Shown one piece after another: positions 9,463 to 20,239 of a stretch of 64,000 nucleotides of DNA. A program made the position numbers and the translations under genes. Below the pieces are notes generated by a model. The model was not told the DNA's origin, did no database searches, and saw only the letters and a list, made by a program, of their open reading frames with translations. The stretch's first letter is position 1. Each line of letters opens with the position of its first letter. Where the stretch lies: assembly GCF_006494715.1 (NCBI RefSeq), contig NZ_CP041151.1, forward strand, positions 3,658,001 to 3,722,000, read 5' to 3'. This DNA is from Shewanella sp. SNU WT4 (GTDB lineage: Bacteria > Pseudomonadota > Gammaproteobacteria > Enterobacterales > Shewanellaceae).

Positions 9463-11246
9463 TAGTTATTCTCCTTGCTTGGAGCCACGCTCGTCATTAA
9501 CTGCGAGCTTAGCGACAACTCACTTAACATATCGTTAAATACCCCAGGAGTTTGCGCGAGCTCAGCATAACTGCCCTGCTGCACTAACAAGCCTTTATCT
9601 AGCACTAAAATATCGCTTTGCTGTTTCAGCAAATCTAATCTGTGGCTGATCATTATGCAGGAGCGCGCCGCCGTCGCCTCATTTAGCGCCGCCACTACAT
9701 GTTGCTCACTATGAAAATCTAAACTGGCGGTAGGTTCGTCGAGTAAATACAACTGCGGCGATTGCGCCAAGGCGCGCGCTAAGGCAATGCGCTGGGCTTG
9801 CCCCACAGAAATGCCGCCACTGTGCTCATCGATGATGCAATCGAGCTTGTCGCTAAATTCGCTAATATGCGCCGCCGTTAATAACTTGCGGCACTCATCA
9901 GCACTTAGTTCAGTTTGCCCCATGGCAATATTGTCGCGCACTGAGCCAAAAAATAGCTGCGGCTCTTGCCCGAGCCAAGCAAGCTTAGCGCGCCATGCCG
10001 CCATATCTAATTGATTAAGCTCACCCCCATTAATAACAAGTGACCCTTGATAAGGTAAAAAACCAAGCAATGCATTGATTAAGCTAGTTTTACCCGCGCC
10101 ACTTGGCCCAACTAACGCCATAGATTGATTAGCTGCCAGCTCAAAACTAATCGGCCCCAGCAAAGTTTGACCTTCATGGCTATACACCACTAAGTCTTTG
10201 GCGCTAATAGCAATCGGCCCATCTACGCTTGCAGTGCCAGAATTAAGGCTTTCATCGTGGGATAACAATTCAAGTAAAGATTCAGCGGCGCCCACCGCTT
10301 GCGCTTTAGCATGATAATGCGTGCCCATATCACGCAGCGGCTGATAAAACTCAGGCGCTAAAATCAGCACAAATAGCCCGATAAACAAGGTAATGGGCTC
10401 GCCATAATGACCAAAATTCAAATGGCCTAAATAGCTAAAACCAAAATACACAGCCAATACCGCAATGGAAACCGCCGCAAAGAATTCAAGCACAGCCGAG
10501 CTTAAAAAGGCCAGCTTTAGCACTGACATAGTGCGGCTTCTAAATTCTTCACTGGCATTGGAAATGGCTTGTAACTCACTGTCACCGCGATAGAACAACT
10601 TAAGGCTAGCTAAGGCGGCAAGCCTATCCATGAAGTGGCCACTTAAGCGCGCTAAGGCTTGAAAGTTTTGACGATTCGCTTCCGCTGCGCCCCAGCCCAC
10701 TAAGATCATAAACAGTGGTATAAGCGGCGCTGTCAGCAATAAAATCGCGCCAGCCACCCAATTTAACGGAAAAACCACCGCCAGAATTATCACAGGGATG
10801 AATGCCGCTAGGCTCATTTGCGGTAAATATCTGGCATAAAAATCTTGCAAGTCTTCTACTTGCTCAAGCACCACACTGGCCCAGCTGCCGGCGGGTCGCC
10901 CTTTAATGTAGGCAGGGCCTAAACGCGCCAGCTTATCGAGCACAGCCGCGCGCAATGTTTGCCGAAGGCGCATTCCTGCCATAAAGCTTAAACGCTCACG
11001 CCCGTAGGCTAAGGCGGCGCGCACTAATAATAAGGCGACAAAGGCGAGATAATACTCGCTAAAATCAGCGGCGCTACGGCCTGCCATCACCACACCATCT
11101 AAGACCTTTGCTAATAAATACGCCTGAGCCACTAAGGCCACACCGTTTACTAACCCCAGTAGTACCGTTAACTGCACAAAACGACCACAAGCCTTTTGTT
11201 GCTGCTTGAGCCATTGGATCAGCTGTTTTTCCCGCGACTTATCCAT
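9462..11246 (-). CDS. cydD: Heterodimeric ABC exporter subunit CydD
   Basis: A 594-residue partner of CydC and first gene of the operon. The membrane domain begins LTVLLGLVNGVALVAQAYLLAKVLDGVV, as in CydD proteins. The ATPase domain has Walker A GPSGAGKTSL, signature ISVGQAQRIALARAL (Ile in place of the first Leu of LSGGQ) and Walker B LYLLDEPTASLD. The start is preceded by AAGG at short spacing. A perfect FNR-type palindrome lies about 107 bases upstream, consistent with control by oxygen or anaerobic respiration. Confidence 0.95.
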   Translation of the reverse strand: MDKSREKQLIQWLKQQQKACGRFVQLTVLLGLVNGVALVAQAYLLAKVLDGVVMAGRSAADFSEYYLAFVALLLVRAALAYGRERLSFMAGMRLRQTLRAAVLDKLARLGPAYIKGRPAGSWASVVLEQVEDLQDFYARYLPQMSLAAFIPVIILAVVFPLNWVAGAILLLTAPLIPLFMILVGWGAAEANRQNFQALARLSGHFMDRLAALASLKLFYRGDSELQAISNASEEFRSRTMSVLKLAFLSSAVLEFFAAVSIAVLAVYFGFSYLGHLNFGHYGEPITLFIGLFVLILAPEFYQPLRDMGTHYHAKAQAVGAAESLLELLSHDESLNSGTASVDGPIAISAKDLVVYSHEGQTLLGPISFELAANQSMALVGPSGAGKTSLINALLGFLPYQGSLVINGGELNQLDMAAWRAKLAWLGQEPQLFFGSVRDNIAMGQTELSADECRKLLTAAHISEFSDKLDCIIDEHSGGISVGQAQRIALARALAQSPQLYLLDEPTASLDFHSEQHVVAALNEATAARSCIMISHRLDLLKQQSDILVLDKGLLVQQGSYAELAQTPGVFNDMLSELSLSSQLMTSVAPSKENN

Positions 11247-11352
11247 GAAACCTTACTTACTACTTTAACTACTTATGTATTGCCGCCAGTATCGCAGGCC
11301 ACAGGCCAGAGATAAACCATCACGCTGACTTTTGTTAGCCGACTCACATAAA

Positions 11353-11366
11353 TTGATGTAGATCAA
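11353..11366. promoter_or_regulatory. Perfect FNR/EtrA-type operator upstream of cydDC
   Basis: TTGATGTAGATCAA matches the FNR consensus TTGAT-N4-ATCAA at all ten fixed positions. It lies about 107 bases before cydD and about 200 bases before rhlE, in the divergent region; cydDC is the likelier target because of its respiratory role. In Shewanella the FNR orthologue is called EtrA. CRP sites resemble this motif but usually read TGTGA, so FNR is preferred. The rest of the 318-base region 11247-11564 shows no gene. Confidence 0.7.
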
Positions 11367-11564
11367 AAAAACACAGTAAATGCAGCCATTAAGCTTGGAA
11401 GTACCGCTGTTTATGGCCACAGCTAAGGCCAAGACTGTTTAATTGATAGCCATTAAGCCCAAGATCGGGTAAGCTGCCCGACCTTCAGGCCGCATTGCTA
11501 ATTTAATGCTGCCGCCGTATTTGGCGTAGGGGCTTATTAGCACTACGCAACAAGAGATTAATGC

Positions 11565-13019
11565 ATGAGCTTTGCCTCCCTGGGTCTGTCGGCCCCGATT
11601 TTAAAAGCGGTAGCTGAACAAGGTTACCAAACTCCTTCCCCAATCCAAGCACAAGCCATCCCAGCCGTATTAACTGGCCGTGATATTATGGCGGCTGCGC
11701 AAACGGGGACAGGCAAGACTGCAGGTTTTACCCTGCCAATGTTACAGTTATTAAGCAGTGGCGAGCGAACTCGCGGCGTGAGTATCCGTGCCTTAGTGCT
11801 GACTCCAACTCGTGAGTTAGCAGCACAGATTAGCGAAAACGTTAAGCAATACAGCGCGTATTTACCGTTAAAAAGCACAGTCGTATTCGGCGGCGTGTCT
11901 ATCAATCCACAAATCGCTGAATTGCGTCGTGGCGTTGATGTACTGGTTGCCACCCCAGGCCGTTTACTGGACTTGCAACAGCAAGGCGCTGTGAAATTCG
12001 ATAAACTCGAAATTCTGGTATTAGATGAAGCCGACCGCATGCTGGACATGGGCTTTATTCACGATATTCGCCGCATCTTAAAAATGTTGCCGCCTAAGCG
12101 TCAGAACTTAATGTTCTCGGCCACCTTTAGCGATGACATTCGTGAACTGGCTAAAGGCTTAGTGAACGATCCGGTTGAAATTTCTGTGACCCCAAGAAAC
12201 AGCACAGCAACGACTGTGACGCAGTGGATCACTACCGTTGATAAGAGCCGCAAAGCTGCCTTATTAACTGAACTGTTTGCTGTGTATGACTGGACCCAAG
12301 TATTAGTGTTCTCGCGCACTAAGCATGGCGCTAATCGTCTGGCACGTTATTTAGATGACCACGGTATTTCTGCCGCGGCCATTCATGGCAACAAGAGCCA
12401 GAATGCTCGTACTCAAGCCTTAGCTGACTTTAAAGCCGGTAAAGTAAAAGCCTTAGTGGCAACCGATATCGCCGCCCGCGGTTTAGATATCGAGCAATTA
12501 CCGCAAGTAGTTAACTTTGACTTACCACAAGTGGCTGAAGACTATGTGCACCGTATTGGCCGTACTGGCCGCGCAGGCGCCACTGGTCATGCCGTATCTT
12601 TGGTGAGCAGCGAAGAAACTAAAATGCTGCGCGACATTGAGAAGCTAATTCGTCAAACCTTAACCCGTAAGGTGTTTGAAGGTTATGAGCCGACTCAAGA
12701 AGTACCAACTGGCCCAGGCGCCACTAGCACTTCAACCAAGCCTAAGCAAAGCCAAGGCCGCGGCCCAGCTAAACCAAGAGCTAATGCTGAAGGTCAGCGT
12801 CGCTCAAGCAATGCTAATGCCGGTAATGGCAATAGCCGCACCAGTGCGGCTAGCAAGAGCCAAGCGCCGCGCCCAGCACGAGCTAAAAGCGAAGGTGAAA
12901 ACCCATACGCTAACAGCAAGCCGCAGCGTCAAGCTGAAGGCAGCCGCTCTGATGCTAAGCCTGCGCCTAAAGCCAACAAAGGTAACTTTCAAGGCCAGCG
13001 TCGCTCGCACTCTGCCTAA
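11565..13019 (+). CDS. rhlE: ATP-dependent DEAD-box RNA helicase RhlE
   Basis: A 484-residue RNA helicase with all core motifs in order: Q-motif region ([17 protein letters not shown]), motif I AQTGTGKT, Ia [43 protein letters not shown] and [12 protein letters not shown]. After the core, from about residue 385, a basic low-complexity tail rich in K, R, S, A and Q follows, as in RhlE proteins, where such tails help bind RNA. In E. coli RhlE acts in ribosome maturation and, with the degradosome, in RNA decay. The gene is monocistronic, with a strong terminator. Confidence 0.93.
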   Translation: MSFASLGLSAPILKAVAEQGYQTPSPIQAQAIPAVLTGRDIMAAAQTGTGKTAGFTLPMLQLLSSGERTRGVSIRALVLTPTRELAAQISENVKQYSAYLPLKSTVVFGGVSINPQIAELRRGVDVLVATPGRLLDLQQQGAVKFDKLEILVLDEADRMLDMGFIHDIRRILKMLPPKRQNLMFSATFSDDIRELAKGLVNDPVEISVTPRNSTATTVTQWITTVDKSRKAALLTELFAVYDWTQVLVFSRTKHGANRLARYLDDHGISAAAIHGNKSQNARTQALADFKAGKVKALVATDIAARGLDIEQLPQVVNFDLPQVAEDYVHRIGRTGRAGATGHAVSLVSSEETKMLRDIEKLIRQTLTRKVFEGYEPTQEVPTGPGATSTSTKPKQSQGRGPAKPRANAEGQRRSSNANAGNGNSRTSAASKSQAPRPARAKSEGENPYANSKPQRQAEGSRSDAKPAPKANKGNFQGQRRSHSA

Positions 13020-13082
13020 ATAGCCTTAAGGCTGTCATGGGGGATTACTGCTTAAATCAGTAACCCCCCGATGAACGCCCAT

Positions 13083-13119
13083 AAAAAAACGCCGATAACT
13101 CAGTTATCGGCGTTTTTTT
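13083..13119. terminator. Bidirectional terminator between rhlE and dbpA
   Basis: A perfect stem ACGCCGATAACT/AGTTATCGGCGT is flanked by A7 on the left and T7 on the right, so it can end transcripts from both convergent genes. Confidence 0.92.
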
Positions 13120-13218
13120 ATGAGCTGGATTAATTCAGGCGCTAGTGACTAATGTCTAGAAGCTTGCACTAGAAGCCAAGCGCTAGCGTTAATCAAGTTA
13201 ACGCTAGCAAAGCCAATA

Positions 13219-14625
13219 CTAGTCGCGATTTTGCATTAAGGTCGCGCGGAAGTTTTTACCCTTAAGCTTACCTTTGGCCAGAATCGCTAACGCAATACGG
13301 GCTGAAGGACGCTTGATAGCCACAAAGCTGCGGATATCAGTAATCATAATTTTACCAATATCATCACCGGTTAACTGCTTGTCGGCGGTTAATGCGCCAA
13401 GCACATCACCTGGGCGTAACTTATCTTTCTTACCGCCATCAATCAGCACAGTAATCATTTGTGGCTCAGCCGGCATACGGCTTAACACGCTATCACTTGG
13501 CAAATGATCATATTGAATGCTGATATCTAAAGCTTCTTCCAGCAAGGCAATCTTGTAGTCATCATTGCTGCGGCAAAAGCTAAAGGCTTTACCTTGGGCG
13601 CCAGCACGGCCAGTACGACCAATGCGGTGAATGTGCAATTCAGGCTCATGGGCTAACTCAAAGTTAAATACCGCATCAAGATTATCGATATCTAAACCAC
13701 GGGCGGCTACGTCGGTAGCTACCAGCACGTTGATGCTCTTGTTAGCAAACTGCACTAAGGTGCGGTCACGATCGCGCTGATCTAAATCACCATTAAGTGA
13801 TAAGGCGCTAAAACCCCAGTTTTGCAAGCTAGTGGCCACTTGCTCACACTCACTTTTGGTATTACAAAATACCACGGCAGATTCTGGTTGATCGGCCAGT
13901 AACAATAAGCGCAAGGCGTCTAAACGCTCGCTGCGATCTAACTGATAAAAATGCTGGGCAATGGCTAAATTGTCATGGCCACCGGCCACTTCGACCATTT
14001 CAGGCTTAGTCATGAAACGCGCTGACATGGCCTTAATCTTTTCAGGATAGGTCGCGCTAAACAGCATGGTTTGACGATAATGCGGCGTGCTATCCACAAT
14101 CGCTTGCAGCGGCTTTTCAAAGCCCATTTCTAACATGCGATCGGCTTCATCTAATACCAGAGTGGTCAGATGGCTTAAATCTAAACGGCCGCGATCTAAA
14201 TGATCTAATACGCGACCTGGGGTGCCAACAATAATGTGGGCGCCATGTTCTAATGAACCAATTTGTGGGCCAACAGCCATGCCACCACATAAGGTCAGCA
14301 CTTTAATGTTGTGAATACCGCGCGCGAGGTTTCTGATTTCCTGCGCTACTTGATCGGCTAATTCGCGCGTTGGGCATAACACCAGAGTTTGAATGCGAAA
14401 ACGCTGCACATCCAATTTATTGAGTAAGCACAAACCAAAGGCAGCCGTTTTACCACTACCAGTTTTGGCTTTAGCAATCAGATCTTTACCATTCAATGTC
14501 AAAGGTAAAGAGGCGGCTTGGATTGGCGTCATTTGGGTGTAACCCAAGGTCGTCAGGTTAGTCAGCAACTCAGTGCGCAGTGGCAAAGTAGCAAATAAAC
14601 AGGTATCAGAAACTGGAGCGGTCAA
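13219..14625 (-). CDS. dbpA: ATP-dependent RNA helicase DbpA
   Basis: A 468-residue DEAD-box helicase. Core motifs are AKTGSGKTAAFG (I), PTRELADQVA (Ia), [12 protein letters not shown] (II), FSATYPEK (III), ATDVAARGLDI (V) and [10 protein letters not shown] (VI). The C-terminal 75 residues form the DbpA RNA-binding domain (GGKKDKLRPGDVLGAL, then IGKIMITDIRSFVAI), which in E. coli recognises hairpin 92 of 23S rRNA for 50S assembly. The start is taken as TTG at 14625: AGAGGT lies at proper spacing and the product then has the family length (E. coli 457). The frame continues to 14727 but that part has no family similarity. Confidence 0.92.
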   Translation of the reverse strand: MTAPVSDTCLFATLPLRTELLTNLTTLGYTQMTPIQAASLPLTLNGKDLIAKAKTGSGKTAAFGLCLLNKLDVQRFRIQTLVLCPTRELADQVAQEIRNLARGIHNIKVLTLCGGMAVGPQIGSLEHGAHIIVGTPGRVLDHLDRGRLDLSHLTTLVLDEADRMLEMGFEKPLQAIVDSTPHYRQTMLFSATYPEKIKAMSARFMTKPEMVEVAGGHDNLAIAQHFYQLDRSERLDALRLLLLADQPESAVVFCNTKSECEQVATSLQNWGFSALSLNGDLDQRDRDRTLVQFANKSINVLVATDVAARGLDIDNLDAVFNFELAHEPELHIHRIGRTGRAGAQGKAFSFCRSNDDYKIALLEEALDISIQYDHLPSDSVLSRMPAEPQMITVLIDGGKKDKLRPGDVLGALTADKQLTGDDIGKIMITDIRSFVAIKRPSARIALAILAKGKLKGKNFRATLMQNRD

Positions 14626-14772
14626 GGGTAAACCTCTAGCCCGAAGGCGAGTTATAAACATAAAAACGGCGCCGACAAGGCGCCGCACACGGTCGCAATC
14701 ATAGCAAATTGGCACCCTATCAGCCATGACTAACTGGCTTATCCCGATAAATTCCTCGAAGGCGCTACGAGC

Positions 14773-15822
14773 TTATTGCCGCAATTGCACTGTCACCATC
14801 ACGACCCCATGATCTGTGCTGTGACTATCTAAGGCATAATCTGGGCGCAATAGGTGGCAGTCAAACACTTCATAGCCCTCAACACAAGCCAGTTGCCAGC
14901 AATAGCTAGGCGCAAAATCTTGGCTTAACAATATATAATCAAGCACTTGGCCATGGCCGCCATAATAGTGGGTTGGGATCGCCGCTAACGTTTGGCCGGT
15001 TTCTTGTTCAAACAGATGAAAGCTATCAAAGAGTTGTAAGGCCGCGCCCTGAGATTGCGCTTGCGGCTGTGATGACGTTTGCGCTGTTGATTGCGCTTGG
15101 GTTTGAGCGTGCGGCGCATTGGCTTTAGTTACCCTATTGGGGCTGACTAACCCCTGCAATAAGTCACTGGTGAGCGCATCATTAAAATCCCCCATCAATA
15201 TCATAGGTAAGCCGCATTCACGATAACGGCTACGCAAGGCGCTGCGCACTAAGCTAGCTTCCGCTAAGCGCTGAATACTGGCAGCGGCATCACCAAAATC
15301 TGCATTGATATTGCCGTTTTCACACTCATTAAATTGCGATCGCTTTGATTTAAAATGCACCACGTAGCAATCGCACAAGCCAAGCCCTGGGATATTAACT
15401 TGTGCCCATAAGGGCTTGCGACTAAAGCTAAAATCAGCGCTCAGCCAAAGTTGCGCGCGTGCTTGCGGCGCTACCTTAAGGGCATCAGAATTTACTATGG
15501 GATAACGACTAGCAAGCGCTGTAACTGGTTGCTGATAGATATAGGCATCGATTAGCTCTGGATTATCGATTACAGCAAAATAGGGGTAACCCGCTTGCAG
15601 CAGTAATTGCTGCAACTCAACAACACTAAACACTTCTTGAAAGCCTATGATATCGGGCTGATGCTCAGCCAAATAACGGCTTATCCAGTGGCACTTTTGC
15701 TGCCACTGCGGCTCAGAATAGATATTAAATTGCTCGTAATAAGCCAAGGGCGGCGCAATAAAATTAAATAAATTAAGGGTCGCAATTCTAATGGGCGCAG
15801 AGAGCGCATCAACAGCAGTCAT
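14773..15822 (-). CDS. Endonuclease/exonuclease/phosphatase-family protein
   Basis: A 349-residue metal-dependent hydrolase of the EEP fold (DNase I / exonuclease III type). Visible motifs are IATLNLFNF at the start, PDIIGFQEVF with the metal-binding Glu, MGDFNDA, and a C-terminal HSTDHGVVMVT with the catalytic His. There is no signal peptide. Between the MGDFNDA block and the C-terminal half is a low-complexity Q/A/T/S insertion of about 20 residues (TQAQSTAQTSSQPQAQSQG). The substrate (nucleic acid, phospholipid or other phosphodiester) cannot be assigned. It lies 28 bases downstream of the acetyltransferase gene on the same strand, so the two may share a transcript. Confidence 0.8.
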   Translation of the reverse strand: MTAVDALSAPIRIATLNLFNFIAPPLAYYEQFNIYSEPQWQQKCHWISRYLAEHQPDIIGFQEVFSVVELQQLLLQAGYPYFAVIDNPELIDAYIYQQPVTALASRYPIVNSDALKVAPQARAQLWLSADFSFSRKPLWAQVNIPGLGLCDCYVVHFKSKRSQFNECENGNINADFGDAAASIQRLAEASLVRSALRSRYRECGLPMILMGDFNDALTSDLLQGLVSPNRVTKANAPHAQTQAQSTAQTSSQPQAQSQGAALQLFDSFHLFEQETGQTLAAIPTHYYGGHGQVLDYILLSQDFAPSYCWQLACVEGYEVFDCHLLRPDYALDSHSTDHGVVMVTVQLRQ

Positions 15823-15850
15823 TAGCCAATATGTCCTTTGATTATTTCAC

Positions 15851-16510
15851 TTAGCACTTGGCGGAGGCAATAAAGGCATCTATATCGCCACTGCAAACTA
15901 GCGGCATCTGCGCTTGCAACTTTGCTAATGGCCAATCCCACCATTTAAGCGCTAATAAGGCTGTTATTTGTGATTCACTAAAGCGATAGCGTAATAGTCG
16001 ATTTTGCCCAACCACTATGGCATAAGGCGGCACATCTTTAGTAATAACAGCACGGGCACCGATGACAGCGCCATCGCCAATATGCACGCCCGGCATGATC
16101 ATAGCTTCAGTGCCAATCCACACATCATTACCAATGACAGTATCACCTGAGCGCTCAAAGCCGCTTTTGACTTGCTCACCAAATTGCTTAGCATCAAAAG
16201 GAAAAGTCGATATCCAATCGAGACGATGGCCTTGGTTACCAGCCAGCATAAAGGTGGCGCCAGAGGCAATGGAGCAGAACTTACCTATAATAAGTTTATC
16301 AACTTCCCCATAAATTCCCGCTTCCCAAACATCTTGGGTGACGCTATCGCCAAGTAAATAGCGCACACAAATGTCTTCAAAAGATTTGCCATGATAATAG
16401 CCAGAATAATAACTGTATTCACCTACTTGAATATTAGGATGAGTGACATGCTCGGCTAAGGCTTGGCCGCTCAGCCAACTAGCAAAAACATTGGCAGATG
16501 TTTGCGTCAT
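15851..16510 (-). CDS. CatB/Vat-type xenobiotic acetyltransferase
   Basis: A 219-residue left-handed beta-helix (hexapeptide repeat) acetyltransferase of the CatB/VatD class, which works as a trimer with acetyl-CoA. Repeats such as [49 protein letters not shown] are clear, with the family's [15 protein letters not shown] block containing the catalytic His. Some relatives inactivate chloramphenicol or streptogramins; chromosomal copies in environmental bacteria may have other substrates. The ATG is preceded by AAGGAAG. The EEP gene follows in the same direction. Confidence 0.88.
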   Translation of the reverse strand: MTQTSANVFASWLSGQALAEHVTHPNIQVGEYSYYSGYYHGKSFEDICVRYLLGDSVTQDVWEAGIYGEVDKLIIGKFCSIASGATFMLAGNQGHRLDWISTFPFDAKQFGEQVKSGFERSGDTVIGNDVWIGTEAMIMPGVHIGDGAVIGARAVITKDVPPYAIVVGQNRLLRYRFSESQITALLALKWWDWPLAKLQAQMPLVCSGDIDAFIASAKC

Positions 16511-16694
16511 GGGACTTCCTTGATGGTAATAAATAGCGCAATGGTTAGCTCATGCTGAGTGTTATGGGGCATTAAATCCACATGCCCCAGATAAGTCGCG
16601 GCCAAAGCGTGTTGCTCAAAAGAAAAATCACGACTTAAGTGAGTTACGGCTTAAATGAATCACGACTTTAGCGAGCACAACCTAAAGCCCATCA

Positions 16695-17366
16695 TTATAA
16701 AAAGGTCGCTAACTGCGCCAAGCTTTTTTTCTGGAGTGCATGCTCTGGCACAGTCGCATCTGGGGCTGGATAGCCTGCCACTATCAAGATAAAGGGCCGC
16801 TCATTGTCGGCATCGCGGCCGCAAATCTCAGTTAAAAAGCTCATAGGCTTAGGGGTATGAGTCAAGGTTGCCAATCCAGCATGATGCAGCGCCTGAATCA
16901 AAAAGCCTGTGGCTATGCCTACAGATTCATGCACATAGTAGTTTTGGCTGTGGCCATCTTGCTGCGCGCCGCCGCGCTTTTGACTAAATACCGCAATTAA
17001 CCACGGCGCTTCGCTTAAATAAGGTTTACTGGCATTGGTGCCTAAAGGTTTTAGCGCCGTTAGCCATTCCTCGCCGCCGCGCCCCTCATAAAAGGCGCGC
17101 TCAATGGCTTCAGCTTCAGCGCGGATTTTGGCTTTCACATCAGCGCTTTGAATCGCCACAAAATGCCACGGCTGATGATTAGCGCCATTAGGCGCCGTGC
17201 CTGCTGCCAATAAGCATTGCTCGATAATGGCGGCAGCCACCGGGCGCGAGCTAAATTTACGAATGGAATGGCGCCGCTTAATGTCTTGATAGTTTTGCTC
17301 GGCGCGCATCAGCATCTCTGCTGCTGAGTACTCAATAAAATCGACTAACGCTTGGTGCTCACTCAT
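16695..17366 (-). CDS. Nitroreductase-family flavoprotein
   Basis: A 223-residue FMN enzyme of the nitroreductase superfamily. The phosphate-binding block RRHSIRKFSSRPV lies near residue 30, then AAGTAPNGANHQPWHF and a C-terminal GYPAPDATVPEHAL. The pattern APNGANHQPWHFV and overall length are closest to the iodotyrosine-deiodinase-like branch, so reductive dehalogenation or quinone/nitro reduction are possible activities; the substrate is not known. The start at 17366 (MSEHQALV) has GGAG at good spacing; the longer frame to 17411 has no support. It is divergent from codBA. Confidence 0.85.
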   Translation of the reverse strand: MSEHQALVDFIEYSAAEMLMRAEQNYQDIKRRHSIRKFSSRPVAAAIIEQCLLAAGTAPNGANHQPWHFVAIQSADVKAKIRAEAEAIERAFYEGRGGEEWLTALKPLGTNASKPYLSEAPWLIAVFSQKRGGAQQDGHSQNYYVHESVGIATGFLIQALHHAGLATLTHTPKPMSFLTEICGRDADNERPFILIVAGYPAPDATVPEHALQKKSLAQLATFL

Positions 17367-17609
17367 TACGACTCCATGTGACAGGTTACTTTTATAGCGA
17401 TAACACCACACTAAGCCAAGGCGCGGGCAACATCAATATGGAACTTATCTATGTCAGCATCGACCATGAACGCAAATCTCCAGCAAAACCTTGCAGCGCA
17501 AATACACAGAAATAGAACTTAAGTGATTCTGAATGTTATTTAAAATCAATTAAAAACAATGCGTTAAAAAGTTAATTGAACTTTACGAGCAACTTATTCA
17601 TTTTTTACA

Positions 17610-17637
17610 TTGACCTCAGCGTTTAAATCCATAAAAT
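17610..17637 (+). promoter_or_regulatory. Candidate sigma-70 promoter of codBA
   Basis: TTGACC and TAAAAT are separated by 16 bases, about 52 bases before the codB start. This lies in the 323-base region 17367-17689 between the nitroreductase gene and codB. The rest of that region is AT-rich and shows no gene. No PurR-like operator was recognised. Confidence 0.45.
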
Positions 17638-17689
17638 GCGCGAAATTTGCCTAAAAATTTGTGACAACAAAAAAATAAGAGGTGGGAAA

Positions 17690-18943
17690 ATGAGCAGTGA
17701 TAATAATTTCAGTTTGGGTCAGGTGCCGCAACACGCACGGCAAAGTACACTGTCCTTAACTATGGTGATGTTAGGACTGACGTTTTTCTCAGCAAGTATG
17801 TGGACCGGCGGCACTTTAGGCACAGGTCTTAATCTCAATGACTTTCTACTAGCCGTGATCATAGGCAACTTAATCTTAGGTATTTACACTTCTTGTTTAG
17901 GCTATATCGGCGCATCGACTGGCTTATCTACGCACTTACTGGCGCGCTACTCATTCGGCGAAAAAGGCTCGTGGTTACCCTCATTGCTGCTTGGCGGCAC
18001 TCAAGTCGGTTGGTTTGGTGTTGGCGTCGCCATGTTTGCCATTCCCGTACACAAGGCCACAGGCATAGATACCCAAGTGCTGATCTTAGTCTCTGGCGCC
18101 TTAATGACAGCCACTGTTTACTTTGGCATTAAAGCCCTAATGATCTTATCGGCCATAGCTGTGCCTGCCATCGCTATGCTCGGCGGTTATAGTGTGATTG
18201 AAGCCATTGCCAGCATGGGCGGCATATCAGCGTTACAAGAACTCGCCCCAAGTGAGCCAATGAGCTTAACCTTAGCCATCGCCATGGTAGTGGGGTCATT
18301 TATTTCTGCTGGCACCTTAACGGCCGATTTTGTCCGTTTCGGACGTAATGCTAAAACAGCGGTTGTGGTCACTATGGTGGCCTTTTTTATGGGCAATACC
18401 TTGATGTTTATCTTTGGCGCCGCGGGCGCTGCCGCCACTGGGCATGCGGATATTTCAGAAGTGATGATAGCCCAAGGCCTACTTATCCCCGCCATTATCG
18501 TGTTAGGGCTAAATATCTGGACCACTAACGATAATGCTCTCTACGCTTCTGGCCTAGGTTTTGCCAACATCACTGGTCTTTCAAGCAAATACTTATCCAT
18601 AGTCAATGGCGTAATCGGCACCTTTTGCGCTTTGTGGCTGTATAATAATTTCGTCGGTTGGTTAACCTTTTTATCCGCAGCTATTCCGCCTATCGGTGGT
18701 ATTTTGATTGCTGATTTTATTAAGAACCGCAAGCGCTATAGCGACATTGCCAACACGTTACACCAACAAGTGATGGTTAATTGGTCCGCCATTATAGGGG
18801 TTGCCATAGGTGTCGCCGCTGGCCATTTATTACCTGGCATAGTGCCACTGAATGCCGTGCTGGCTGGTGCTGGCAGTTACTTATTACTCGATACCTTGAG
18901 CCGCCATTTTCGCCAACTGCCGATTCAAGCCAAACAAGCCTAA
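17690..18943 (+). CDS. codB: Cytosine permease CodB
   Basis: A 417-residue NCS1-family transporter with about twelve membrane helices, closely matching the E. coli CodB length (419). The N-terminal segment SLTMVMLGLTFFSASMWTGGTLG and the GGTQVGWFGVGVAMFA block are typical. It imports cytosine by cation symport. The start at 17690 is chosen because GAGGTGGG precedes it; an upstream in-frame ATG at 17636 has no ribosome site. The codA start lies 15 bases after the stop codon, forming a codBA operon. Confidence 0.93.
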   Translation: MSSDNNFSLGQVPQHARQSTLSLTMVMLGLTFFSASMWTGGTLGTGLNLNDFLLAVIIGNLILGIYTSCLGYIGASTGLSTHLLARYSFGEKGSWLPSLLLGGTQVGWFGVGVAMFAIPVHKATGIDTQVLILVSGALMTATVYFGIKALMILSAIAVPAIAMLGGYSVIEAIASMGGISALQELAPSEPMSLTLAIAMVVGSFISAGTLTADFVRFGRNAKTAVVVTMVAFFMGNTLMFIFGAAGAAATGHADISEVMIAQGLLIPAIIVLGLNIWTTNDNALYASGLGFANITGLSSKYLSIVNGVIGTFCALWLYNNFVGWLTFLSAAIPPIGGILIADFIKNRKRYSDIANTLHQQVMVNWSAIIGVAIGVAAGHLLPGIVPLNAVLAGAGSYLLLDTLSRHFRQLPIQAKQA

Positions 18944-18958
18944 ATTTCAGGAAACGTT

Positions 18959-20239
18959 ATGAATAACTCCTTGCTCATTACCAATGTCACAGTGCGCGGT
19001 CAGACTGGGCTTAAGAAAATTGTCATTGACAATGGTCGCTTCAGCGCCATTTATCCAGCCGACGCCCCGCTTGAGATCAATGCCACTGTGATTGATGGTG
19101 AAGGCGGCATGGCCATGGCGCCTTTTTGTGAACCACATATTCACTTAGATACCACTCAAACCGCTGGTGAACCTAACTGGAATATTTCAGGCACTTTATT
19201 TGAAGGCATTGAGCGCTGGGCTGAGCGCAAGGCATTACTGTCCATTGAAGATGTTAAAGCGCGCGCTAAGCAAACCTTGTCATGGCAGATTGCTAACGGT
19301 ATTCAACATGTGCGTACCCATGTGGATGTATCAGATCCAAGCTTGACGGCGCTGCGCGCTATGTTAGAAGTTAAAGCTGAGATGAAAGACGTAGTTGACT
19401 TGCAAATCGTCGCATTTCCGCAAGAAGGTATCTTGTCATACCCAAATGGCAAGGCCTTGATGGAAGAAGCCTTAGAGCTGGGCGCCGATGTAATTGGCGC
19501 GATTCCGCACTTTGAATTCACCCGTGAATACGGCATTGAATCTCTGCACTATATTTTTGAATTAGCGCAAAAATATGACCGTTTAATCGACGTGCACTGC
19601 GATGAAATTGATGATGAGCAATCGCGCTTTATCGAAACCTTAGCAGCCCTGGCCCACAAATATGACATAGGCCACAAGGTCACGGCTAGCCACACCACCG
19701 CCATGCATTCTTATAACGGTGCCTATGCTTCACGCTTGTTCCGTTTACTTAAGATGGCGGGCATTAGTTTTGTGGCTAACCCGCTAGTTAACATTCACTT
19801 GCAAGGCCGCTTTGATGATTATCCAAAACGCCGCGGTGTAACCCGAGTTAAAGAGATGCTGGCCAGCAATATCAATGTGTGTTTAGGCCATGATGATGTG
19901 TTTGACCCTTGGTATCCACTGGGCACTGCCAACATGCTGCAAGTACTGCACATGGGGCTGCATGTGTGTCAAATCATGGGCTATGAGCAATTAGATAAGT
20001 CTTTGGATTTAATCAGTACCCACAGTGCCAAAGCCTTAGCTTTAGGTGAGCAATACGGTATTGAAATTGGCCGTCCAGGCAACTTAATCATACTACCGGC
20101 TGATAGTGATTTTGATGCCCTGCGCCGCCAAGTGCCTGTGCGTTACTCCATTAGAGGCGGCAAACTAATTGCCAGCACACAACCTGCAGTGAGTCATATT
20201 TACCATGATGGTGAGCAGCGTATCGATTTTCGCCGTTAA
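18959..20239 (+). CDS. codA: Cytosine deaminase CodA
   Basis: A 426-residue amidohydrolase that deaminates cytosine to uracil; the E. coli enzyme has 427 residues. Metal-binding and active-site motifs are visible: [50 protein letters not shown] and [15 protein letters not shown], the last with the metal-ligand Asp. The gene follows codB closely with AGGAAAC before the ATG. Together they provide pyrimidine and nitrogen salvage from external cytosine. Confidence 0.95.
   Translation: MNNSLLITNVTVRGQTGLKKIVIDNGRFSAIYPADAPLEINATVIDGEGGMAMAPFCEPHIHLDTTQTAGEPNWNISGTLFEGIERWAERKALLSIEDVKARAKQTLSWQIANGIQHVRTHVDVSDPSLTALRAMLEVKAEMKDVVDLQIVAFPQEGILSYPNGKALMEEALELGADVIGAIPHFEFTREYGIESLHYIFELAQKYDRLIDVHCDEIDDEQSRFIETLAALAHKYDIGHKVTASHTTAMHSYNGAYASRLFRLLKMAGISFVANPLVNIHLQGRFDDYPKRRGVTRVKEMLASNINVCLGHDDVFDPWYPLGTANMLQVLHMGLHVCQIMGYEQLDKSLDLISTHSAKALALGEQYGIEIGRPGNLIILPADSDFDALRRQVPVRYSIRGGKLIASTQPAVSHIYHDGEQRIDFRR

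Noticed and set aside
12676..13023. Frame of 115 residues over the rhlE tail
   Set aside because: It is a shadow of the low-complexity basic tail of rhlE in another frame.
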